64,000 nt of DNA from Mycetocola sp. (GTDB lineage: Bacteria; Actinomycetota; Actinomycetes; Actinomycetales; Microbacteriaceae): NCBI RefSeq assembly GCF_025464835.1, contig NZ_JAODMP010000029.1:1-64000 (forward strand). The letters run 5' to 3'. The notes beneath the pieces were generated by a model. The model did not search any database. It was not told where the DNA came from and saw nothing but the letters and a program-made list of their open reading frames with translations. Numbering within the stretch: position 1 is the first letter of the stretch; each line of letters opens with the position of its first letter. Shown one piece after another: positions 57,473-64,000 of this stretch. A program made the translations under genes and the position numbers.

Positions 57473-57588
57473 CGAAGGCAGGCCCGTGGACCTCGTAACC
57501 GATGCCGCCGCCCGCCGCCGCGGAGCCCGGAGGAACCCGTCCGCAACACCCGATAGACTGGTTCGGCACTGATTACTGAAGGAGACCC

Positions 57589-57819
57589 ATGAGCGCAGAG
57601 TCGACAGACCAAGGACACGGCCACTCACCGGCTGCCTGGACGGCGGTAGTGGTGATGCTGATCGCTTTTGTCATCGGCACCGTCGCTTTTTGGCTGGACT
57701 GGGCCTGGCTGGTGTGGGCATCAGCAGGCCTCCTCGTCATCGGAGCGCTTCTCGGCTGGATCCTCGCCAAGGCGGGCTACGGCGTGAACGGCGACAAGTA
57801 CAACCCGAAGGACCACTGA
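57589..57819 (+). CDS. HGxxPAAW motif-containing small membrane protein
   Basis: This 76-aa protein carries the name-giving motif HGHSPAAW (residues 10-17) followed by two transmembrane helices (about 16-36 and 41-60) and a short polar end GYGVNGDKYNPKDH. Members of this family sit in actinobacterial trp operons between trpE and trpC, as here, and have no known function. The start is well supported by GAAGGAG 4 nt before the ATG. It is 4 nt upstream of trpC. Confidence 0.88.
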   Translation: MSAESTDQGHGHSPAAWTAVVVMLIAFVIGTVAFWLDWAWLVWASAGLLVIGALLGWILAKAGYGVNGDKYNPKDH

Positions 57820-57823
57820 CGCC

Positions 57824-58594
57824 GTGCTGGCCGACCTTACGGCTGGCGCACTCCACGACGCACGCGAGCGCGAACTGTTGCGCCCGCTTTCCCGTGTTGA
57901 ATCCGCTGCGGCGGATGCTGCGCCACCCCTCGACGCCCTCTCCGCCCTGTCCCCGGCGGCATCCGTCAAGATCATCGCCGAAGTCAAGCGCGCGAGTCCC
58001 TCGCGCGGCGACCTCGCCGACATCCCGGACCCTGCCCAGCTCGCTGTCTCCTATGAGCGTGGGGGAGCGAGCGCCATCAGCGTCCTCACCGAGGGGCGCA
58101 AGTTCAAGGGATCGCTCGACGATCTCGTCGACGTGCGCAACTCGGTCGGGATTCCGGTGCTCCGGAAGGACTTCATCTCCATTCCGTACCAGGTCTTCGA
58201 GGCACGCGCAGCAGGGGCAGACCTCGCCCTTCTGATCGTCGCGGCACTCGACCAGCCCACACTGGTCGAGCTGTACGGCCTGGTCACCGACCTGGGCATG
58301 ACCGCCCTCGTCGAGACCCACAGCGCCGAAGAACTCGAACGCGCCCTCGACCTCGGCGCCGGACTCATCGGAGTCAACGCTCGAGACCTGTCGACCTTCG
58401 AACTCGACCGCGACCTGTTCGGGCGTCTCGCCCCGCAGATCCCATCCGGAGTGATCCGGGTCGCGGAGTCAGCGGTGAAGACACCATCCGACGTCACCCA
58501 CTACCGCGAAGCGGGAGCGGACGTCGTTCTCATCGGGGAAGCGCTCGTCACGAGCGACCCCATTCTCACCCTCGGCGAATTCCTGGCGGTATAA
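57824..58594 (+). CDS. trpC: Indole-3-glycerol phosphate synthase
   Basis: TrpC closes the indole ring from CdRP. The 256-aa barrel has the catalytic lysine motif [13 protein letters not shown], the second lysine in VLRKDFI and the phosphate site [12 protein letters not shown]. It starts with GTG. It is monofunctional (no PRAI fusion). trpD and trpF are not present in this window. trpB follows 2 nt later. Confidence 0.95.
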   Translation: MLADLTAGALHDARERELLRPLSRVESAAADAAPPLDALSALSPAASVKIIAEVKRASPSRGDLADIPDPAQLAVSYERGGASAISVLTEGRKFKGSLDDLVDVRNSVGIPVLRKDFISIPYQVFEARAAGADLALLIVAALDQPTLVELYGLVTDLGMTALVETHSAEELERALDLGAGLIGVNARDLSTFELDRDLFGRLAPQIPSGVIRVAESAVKTPSDVTHYREAGADVVLIGEALVTSDPILTLGEFLAV

Positions 58595-58596
58595 CC

Positions 58597-59808
58597 ATGG
58601 CTCTACGCGACGAAACAGGCCCATACTTCGGTGACTTCGGCGGGCGATTCGTGCCCGAATCGCTCATCGCCGCCCTCGACGAACTGTCCGAGGCCTGGGA
58701 ACTGGCTAAACAGGACCCGGGATACGCAGCGGAGCTCAACGAACTGCACAAGACGTACACCGGGCGCCCGTCGATCATCACCGAGGTTCCCCGGTTCGCC
58801 GAGCACGGCGGAGGGGCGCGGATCATCCTCAAGCGTGAGGACCTCAACCACACCGGGTCGCACAAGATCAACAACGTGCTCGGCCAGGCGCTGCTGACCA
58901 AGCGGATCGGCAAGACCAGGGTCATCGCCGAGACCGGTGCCGGGCAGCACGGTGTCGCGACGGCGACCGCAGCTGCACTGTTCGGCCTGGACTGCGTCAT
59001 CTACATGGGTGAAGTCGACACCGAACGCCAGGCGCTCAACGTCGCACGGATGCGCCTGCTCGGTGCAGAGGTCGTGTCGGTGAAAACCGGCTCACGCACC
59101 CTCAAGGATGCGATCAACGACGCCATGCGGGACTGGGTGACGAACGTCGACACCACGAACTACATCTTCGGAACCGTCGCAGGCCCCCACCCGTTCCCCG
59201 CCATGGTCCGCGACCTGCAGAAGATCATCGGCGAGGAAGCCCGCCAGCAGGTTCTCGAGCTCACCGGCAGGCTCCCGGATGCCGTCGCCGCGTGTGTCGG
59301 CGGCGGGTCGAACGCGATGGGCATCTTCCACGCGTTCCTCGACGACACGGATGTCGCGCTGTACGGCTTCGAAGCAGCCGGCGAAGGCGTCGACACCCCC
59401 CGGCACGCTGCCACGATCACCAAGGGTCGCGCCGGTGTGCTCCACGGCGCCCGCAGCTTCCTGCTCCAGGACGAAGACGGCCAGACCATCGAGTCGCATT
59501 CGATCTCGGCGGGTCTCGACTACCCGGGCGTCGGCCCCGAACATTCCTGGCTGGCGAGCATCGGCCGGGCCAGCTACCGGCCGGTGACGGATGCTTCCGC
59601 GATGAGCGCGCTCCGCCTGCTCAGCCGCACCGAGGGAATCATCCCCGCCATCGAGAGTGCACACGCCCTGGCCGGCGCGCTCGAGCTCGGCAAGGAACTC
59701 GGCCCGGACGCCACCATCCTCATCAACCTGTCCGGTCGCGGCGACAAGGACATGGAAACCGCCGGTCGGTACTTCGACTTGATCGACTCGGGAGCAGAAC
59801 AATCGTGA
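58597..59808 (+). CDS. trpB: Tryptophan synthase beta chain
   Basis: TrpB condenses indole with serine using PLP. The 403-aa product has the PLP lysine K90 in HTGSHKINN, the channel segment [17 protein letters not shown] and the phosphate-binding [10 protein letters not shown]. It is TrpB1 type. It overlaps trpA by 4 nt (GTGA), ensuring a matched alpha2beta2 complex. Confidence 0.97.
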   Translation: MALRDETGPYFGDFGGRFVPESLIAALDELSEAWELAKQDPGYAAELNELHKTYTGRPSIITEVPRFAEHGGGARIILKREDLNHTGSHKINNVLGQALLTKRIGKTRVIAETGAGQHGVATATAAALFGLDCVIYMGEVDTERQALNVARMRLLGAEVVSVKTGSRTLKDAINDAMRDWVTNVDTTNYIFGTVAGPHPFPAMVRDLQKIIGEEARQQVLELTGRLPDAVAACVGGGSNAMGIFHAFLDDTDVALYGFEAAGEGVDTPRHAATITKGRAGVLHGARSFLLQDEDGQTIESHSISAGLDYPGVGPEHSWLASIGRASYRPVTDASAMSALRLLSRTEGIIPAIESAHALAGALELGKELGPDATILINLSGRGDKDMETAGRYFDLIDSGAEQS

Positions 59809-60593
59809 GCAGCGTGGCATCCGTCCTGACCACCAGACGTCAGGCGGGAAGCGGCGCTCTGATCGGTTACCTCCCCGTCGGTTTCCCCAGCTTCGACGAG
59901 AGTGTGGACGCGGCGGTGGCGATCGCCGAGAACGGCGTCGACATCATCGAGCTCGGTCTCCCGTACTCAGACCCGGTCATGGACGGCCCCGTCATCCAGA
60001 AGGCCACCCAGCACGCCCTGGCGAACGGGTTCAAGCTCCGGCACGGTTTCGATGCCGTTCGGGAGATCACCGCGCGCGTCGACACCCCCGTCCTCCTCAT
60101 GACGTACTGGAACCCGGTCATTCAGTACGGCGTCGAGCGCTTCGCCGACGACCTGCTCGCCGCCGGTGGCGCCGGGCTGATCACCCCTGACCTCATCCCC
60201 GATGAGGGCAGCGACTGGCTGTCGGCGTCCGAGCGCACCGGACTCGACCGGGTGTTCCTCGCCGCGCCGTCCTCGAGCGACGCGCGACTTCGCCAGGCCG
60301 TCGACGCGAGCAGGGGATTCGTCTACGCGGTCTCCACGATGGGGATCACCGGTGCGCGCAGCGACGTCGACCAGGCCGCGAAGGTCCTCGTCTCCCGTCT
60401 GCGTGAGGCCGGATGCGAGAACGCCTGCGTCGGCCTCGGAATCTCCACCGCCGATCAAGTGCGGGAGATCCTCGCGTACGCCGACGGTGCGATCGTCGGA
60501 TCGGCGCTCGTCAAGGCCCTCGCCGAAGGCGGCGTGGATCGCGTTGCAGCGGTCGCCAGGGAATTGGCGCAGGGAACTAGCCGCGCGAACTAG
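59805..60593 (+). CDS. trpA: Tryptophan synthase alpha chain
   Basis: TrpA cleaves indole-3-glycerol phosphate to indole and GAP and feeds TrpB through a tunnel. The 262-aa barrel has catalytic E49 ([12 protein letters not shown]) and D60, and the phosphate loop near [25 protein letters not shown] at 59805 overlaps the trpB stop. The frame is open to 59292 only as shadow of trpB. It is the last trp gene, and a -10-like TAGAGT for lgt overlaps its end. Confidence 0.96.
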   Translation: MSSVASVLTTRRQAGSGALIGYLPVGFPSFDESVDAAVAIAENGVDIIELGLPYSDPVMDGPVIQKATQHALANGFKLRHGFDAVREITARVDTPVLLMTYWNPVIQYGVERFADDLLAAGGAGLITPDLIPDEGSDWLSASERTGLDRVFLAAPSSSDARLRQAVDASRGFVYAVSTMGITGARSDVDQAAKVLVSRLREAGCENACVGLGISTADQVREILAYADGAIVGSALVKALAEGGVDRVAAVARELAQGTSRAN

Positions 60594-60641
60594 AGTTAAC
60601 CGCGCACGAACGACAGCAACCCCAGAAAGGCATGGAACCAC

Positions 60642-61613
60642 GTGTCCATCCACCTGAGCATCCCGAGCCCGGACGTCAGTTCCATCCAGCTCGGTAACTT
60701 CACGATTCACTTCTATGCCATCTGCATTCTCGTGGGCATCGTTGCCGCCGCGTTCCTCACCAACGCCCGGTTGACGAAGCGGGGCGCCGAACCCGGCATC
60801 GTCCTCGACATCGTCCTCTGGGCCGTGCCGCTCGGCATCATCGGCGCCCGGATCTTCCACGTGCTCACCCACCCGGACGACTACTTCTACCCCGGCGCCG
60901 ACCTGCTGCGCACCCTCTACATCTGGGAGGGCGGCATCGCGATCTTCGGTGCTCTTCTCGGTGGCGCCGTCGGCGCGTGGATCGGCTGCCGCAGCACCGG
61001 CATCCGCTTCTGGACGTTCGCCGACGCCGTCGCCCCCGGACTGCTGCTTGCGCAGGCGTTCGGGCGATTCGGCAACTGGTTCAACCAGGAGCTGTTCGGC
61101 ACACCGACCACCCTGCCCTGGGGCCTTGAGATCGACGAGTCCAACGCCGCCTGGCCGCTCGGACTGCCAGCCGGAACTCTCTTCCACCCCACCTTCCTCT
61201 ACGAAGTGATCTGGAACCTGGTCGGCGTCGCGGTCCTGCTGCTGCTGGAGCGCACATTCCGCCTCCAGTGGGGCAAGGTCCTCGCCGTCTACCTCATCTG
61301 GTACGGCCTTGGCCGCACCGTCTGGGAGTCCATCCGGGTCGACCCGAGCGAGGTTCTCCTCGGCCTGCGCGTCAACGTCTGGGCTGCCGTGCTCGCCATT
61401 CTCATCGGGCTCGTCATCTTCGTCGTCCAGTCCCGTCGGCACACCGGAATCGAGCCGGGGCCGTACGTTCGGGGCCGTGGCTGGGAAGGTGCCCCCGCTG
61501 GGGTAGGATCTTCACACACCGATTCGGATTACGTGGATCTCGGCGAGCCCGAGGAAACCGCTCCCGGATCGATGGACGCCGCCGCCACAAGTGAGATCGG
61601 CTCAAAGTCCTAG
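60642..61613 (+). CDS. lgt: Prolipoprotein diacylglyceryl transferase
   Basis: Lgt transfers diacylglycerol from phosphatidylglycerol to the lipobox cysteine of prolipoproteins, the first step of lipoprotein maturation. The 323-aa membrane protein has about seven transmembrane helices and the Lgt signature GRFGNWFNQELFG (residues about 143-155, with essential Arg and Asn). IWEGGIAIFGALLGG replaces the classical HGGL motif. A hydrophilic tail of about 50 residues extends past the last helix. It starts with GTG at 60642. Adjacency to trpA and gltB is usual in Micrococcales. Confidence 0.94.
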   Translation: MSIHLSIPSPDVSSIQLGNFTIHFYAICILVGIVAAAFLTNARLTKRGAEPGIVLDIVLWAVPLGIIGARIFHVLTHPDDYFYPGADLLRTLYIWEGGIAIFGALLGGAVGAWIGCRSTGIRFWTFADAVAPGLLLAQAFGRFGNWFNQELFGTPTTLPWGLEIDESNAAWPLGLPAGTLFHPTFLYEVIWNLVGVAVLLLLERTFRLQWGKVLAVYLIWYGLGRTVWESIRVDPSEVLLGLRVNVWAAVLAILIGLVIFVVQSRRHTGIEPGPYVRGRGWEGAPAGVGSSHTDSDYVDLGEPEETAPGSMDAAATSEIGSKS

Positions 61614-61643
61614 GTCTGTCCGCACCCCCGGCTTCCAAACGGT

Positions 61644-61690
61644 AAAAAAATCGCCTGGCGTGTGACATCACACTGCCCACTGCCGGGCGA
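61644..61690 (-). terminator. Intrinsic terminator facing the minus strand, upstream of gltB
   Basis: TCGCCTGGC 61651-61659 pairs with GCCGGGCGA 61682-61690 (9 bp, one G-T). On the plus strand it is preceded by AAAAAAA 61644-61650, so read on the minus strand it is a stem followed by seven T. Inside it is the palindrome GTGTGA-CA-TCACAC 61660-61673. No minus-strand gene ends here. Confidence 0.6.
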
Positions 61691-61758
61691 CGAACCCTCA
61701 ACTTCTCTGGGCCACCGTCGTCCCACTGCTGATATTTCCTCGTGAGGACGGTATTTCG

Positions 61759-64000
61759 ATGGAGCCTCGACCCACTTTTTCCCAGTTCAGCCTCGTTCCG
61801 CCTGCCCAGGGCCTCTATGATCCTGGGAGCGAGAAGGACGCGTGCGGCCTCGCGATGGTCGCCACCCTCCGCGGCACGGCCGGTCACGACATCATCGTCT
61901 CAGCGCTCGACGCGCTGAGGAACCTCGAGCACCGTGGAGCCATCGGCTCCGATGCCGGAACAGGCGACGGCGCGGGCATCCTGACCCAGGTCCCCGACGA
62001 ATTCCTTCGAGCCGTGACCGACTTCGAACTGCCCGCCGCCGGCCAGTACGCCGTTGGCATCGCGTTCCTTCCCCTTGACGACTCGGAACGGGCCGAACTC
62101 AAGGCCGGTATCGAACGCCTCGCCGACAGCGAGGATCTCACCGTGCTCGGCTGGCGCACCGTGCCCACCCACGACGACAACCTCGGCCGACTGGCTCGGG
62201 ACGCGATGCCCGCGTTCGAGCAGCTTTTCGTGTCGAGCACCGACACAACGGATGCCGGCGAGCTGGTCTCCGGAATCGAGCTCGACAGGCAGGCGTTCCG
62301 CTTCCGCAAACGTGTCGAGCGTGAGCTGAACGGTTATTTCATCTCCCTGTCCTGCCGCACCCTCGTCTACAAGGGCATGGTGACGACGCTGCAGCTGGAG
62401 CCGTTCTACCCGGACCTCAGTGACCAGCGTTTCGCTTCGAAGCTCGCGATCGTGCACTCCCGCTACTCAACCAACACGTTCCCGTCATGGCCGCTCGCTC
62501 AGCCGTTGCGGATGATGGCCCACAACGGTGAGATCAACACGATCGAGGGAAACCGGAACTGGATGCGAGCCCGCCAGTCCCAGCTCGAATCGGAGCTCCT
62601 CGGGGACATCCGCCCCCTGCTGCCGATCATCACCCCAGGGGCGAGCGACTCGGCCTCGTTCGACGAGGTGCTCGAGCTGCTCACCCTCACCGGCCGCACC
62701 CTGCCACACGCGATGATGATGATGGTGCCAGAGGCGTGGGAGAAGCAGACGGGCCTTGCGCAGGAGCTCCGCGACTTCTACGAGTTCAACTCGATGCAGA
62801 TGGAGCCATGGGACGGGCCGGCGGCACTGACGTTCACAGACGGCACCCTCGTCGGCGCCACGCTCGACCGCAACGGCCTGCGTCCCGGTCGCTGGCTGGA
62901 GACCACCGACGGCCTGATCGTCCTCGGCAGCGAGATCGGCGTGCTCGACATCGCTCCTGAGCGGGTGAAACGGAAAGGCCGGTTGCGCCCTGGGAAGATG
63001 TTCCTTGTCGACACCGAAGCACAGCGGCTGATCGAAGACGACGAGATCAAAGCCGAACTGGCGGCATCGAAGCCGTGGGGTCAGTGGCTGGAAGCCGGCC
63101 GTATCAACCTCGCCGACCTGCCGGAGCGCGAGCACATCGTGCACACCCCCGCCTCGGTCACCCGGCGCCAGCGCACCTTCGGATACACCGAGGAGGAGGT
63201 CCGCATCCTGCTGCGCCCGATGGGCCAGACCGGTGCTGAACCGCTCGGTGCAATGGGCTCCGACACGCCGATCGCGGCGCTGTCGAAACGTCCCCGCCTG
63301 CTGTTCGATTACTTCACCCAGCAGTTCGCCCAAGTCACCAATCCGCCGCTTGACTCGATTCGTGAAGAGGTCGTCACCTCACTGAAGCTGGGCCTCGGCC
63401 CGGAGAGAAACCTCCTCAGCTCCGGCCCGGAGCATGCCCACCAGGTTGTCCTCGACTTCCCGGTGATCGACAACGACGAGCTCGCGAAGATCCAGCACAT
63501 CGACCCGGCACACGGTTCGAGGACCACCACGACGATTCGGGGCCTGTACAGGTTCGACGAAGGCCCTGATGCGCTTCGGAACCGCCTCACGGCCATCTGC
63601 GCCGAGGTGGACGAGGCCATTGAGGCCGGCGCCCACTTCCTCGTGCTGAGCGACCGCGACTCCAATAAGGACCTGGCTCCGATCCCGTCGCTGCTCCTGC
63701 TCGCCACCGTGCACCACCATCTGCTCCGTGCGCAGAACCGCCTGAAGGTCGGCATCGTCGTCGAAGCCGGCGATGTCCGCGAGGTGCACCATGTCGCCAC
63801 GCTGATCGGATACGGAGCATCCGCGATCAACCCGTACCTCGCCATGGAGACCTGCGAGGACCTCGTCCGCAGCGGCGTCATCGAAGGCGTCACCGCTGAG
63901 AAAGCGGTCAGGAACGTCATCTACGCGCTCGGCAAGGGTGTACTGAAAATCATGTCGAAGATGGGGATTTCGACGGTCTCCTCCTACGCGGGCGCCCAGT
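61759..64000 (+). CDS. gltB: Glutamate synthase large subunit, 5' part
   Basis: GltB with GltD makes two glutamates from glutamine and 2-oxoglutarate. Only 747 codons are inside the window; the frame is open to its end at ..SSYAGAQ. The N-terminal class II amidotransferase domain has nucleophile C29 (DACGLAM), so about 28 residues are a propeptide. It continues with NLEHRGAIGSDAGTGDGAG, HSRYSTNTFPSWPLAQP and NGEINT. The central domain and the start of the FMN domain (KIMSKMGISTVSSYAGAQ) follow. The ATG is preceded by TGAGGA about 10 nt upstream, and ACCGTC/GACGGT brackets that ribosome site as a possible hairpin. Confidence 0.96.
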   Translation, partial: MEPRPTFSQFSLVPPAQGLYDPGSEKDACGLAMVATLRGTAGHDIIVSALDALRNLEHRGAIGSDAGTGDGAGILTQVPDEFLRAVTDFELPAAGQYAVGIAFLPLDDSERAELKAGIERLADSEDLTVLGWRTVPTHDDNLGRLARDAMPAFEQLFVSSTDTTDAGELVSGIELDRQAFRFRKRVERELNGYFISLSCRTLVYKGMVTTLQLEPFYPDLSDQRFASKLAIVHSRYSTNTFPSWPLAQPLRMMAHNGEINTIEGNRNWMRARQSQLESELLGDIRPLLPIITPGASDSASFDEVLELLTLTGRTLPHAMMMMVPEAWEKQTGLAQELRDFYEFNSMQMEPWDGPAALTFTDGTLVGATLDRNGLRPGRWLETTDGLIVLGSEIGVLDIAPERVKRKGRLRPGKMFLVDTEAQRLIEDDEIKAELAASKPWGQWLEAGRINLADLPEREHIVHTPASVTRRQRTFGYTEEEVRILLRPMGQTGAEPLGAMGSDTPIAALSKRPRLLFDYFTQQFAQVTNPPLDSIREEVVTSLKLGLGPERNLLSSGPEHAHQVVLDFPVIDNDELAKIQHIDPAHGSRTTTTIRGLYRFDEGPDALRNRLTAICAEVDEAIEAGAHFLVLSDRDSNKDLAPIPSLLLLATVHHHLLRAQNRLKVGIVVEAGDVREVHHVATLIGYGASAINPYLAMETCEDLVRSGVIEGVTAEKAVRNVIYALGKGVLKIMSKMGISTVSSYAGAQ

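Noticed and set aside
57148-57588. Classical trp attenuator with leader peptide
   Set aside because: No short ORF with consecutive Trp codons and no stem followed by a U-tract are present.
61660-61673. CRP/Vfr-type operator before gltB
   Set aside because: The half-sites TGTGA and TCACA are separated by 2 nt, not the 6 nt of a CRP site, so the match is only superficial.
1-64000. Mobile elements, prophage or defence genes
   Set aside because: No transposase, integrase, phage structural or restriction-like protein was recognised. Gene order follows the actinobacterial core throughout.

Overview
The window is a stretch of actinobacterial core chromosome with about 64-65% GC by eye and strong G/C bias at third codon positions. 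It most likely comes from a member of the Microbacteriaceae (order Micrococcales). Supporting signs are the gene orders thrS-HIT-pdxST-yebC-ruvCAB-yajC-secDF-rel and pyrR-pyrBC-carAB-pyrF-gmk-rpoZ-coaBC-metK-priA-fmt-rsmB-rpe-hisEG, a degenerate PriA without a Walker A motif, an actinobacterial IHF domain fused to guanylate kinase, and many GTG or TTG starts with 1, 4 or 8 nt stop/start overlaps. The genus cannot be fixed from the sequence alone. I see no prophage, insertion sequence, CRISPR array, integrase or defence island.

Layout. 1-0.5 kb: tRNA-Val(GAC), its terminator and a possible decayed gene. 0.5-3.9 kb: a zinc alcohol dehydrogenase, an AI-2E family permease and an alpha/beta hydrolase. 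4-9.5 kb: thrS, an Ap4A-phosphorylase-like HIT protein, pdxS-pdxT (PLP synthase), yebC and ruvC. 9.5-10.3 kb: a gene-free, repeat-rich 800 bp that separates ruvC from ruvA. 10.3-17.5 kb: ruvAB, yajC-secD-secF and the bifunctional (p)ppGpp enzyme rel. 17.5-21.0 kb, minus strand: an AbiEi-like protein, a PAP2 phosphatase, a DUF349 protein and a membrane-anchored cyclophilin. 21.2-28.3 kb: rarA, rpsD, a small membrane protein, alaS, ruvX and mltG. 28.3-33.6 kb: aroE, aroC, aroK, aroB and aroQ (shikimate pathway), efp and nusB. 33.7-34.9 kb, minus strand: a flavin monooxygenase-like enzyme. 35-43.8 kb: a pyrimidine operon with a recognisable PyrR-binding RNA hairpin over its ribosome binding site. 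43.8-52.7 kb: IHF-gmk, rpoZ, coaBC, metK (with a structured leader), priA, fmt, rsmB and rpe. 52.7-60.6 kb: hisE, hisG, hisF, hisI, then trpE, a trp-associated membrane gene, a small HGxxPAAW protein, and trpC, trpB, trpA. 60.6-64 kb: lgt and the 5' part of gltB, which runs off the window.

The genes form several metabolic units. The aro genes supply chorismate, which TrpE uses. The pyr operon makes UMP under likely PyrR control. The his genes share PRPP with the trp genes. The ruv, sec, rel and translation genes are housekeeping.

The unusual content is mostly in non-coding DNA and in word usage. It includes two repeat islands (ruvC-ruvA and within the trp cluster), a metK leader with mutually exclusive hairpins, a reverse-facing terminator before gltB, a strand-polar heptamer GGGGGAG, and an over-frequent heptamer GCATCCG/CGGATGC. 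I did not find a self-evident new multi-gene system.
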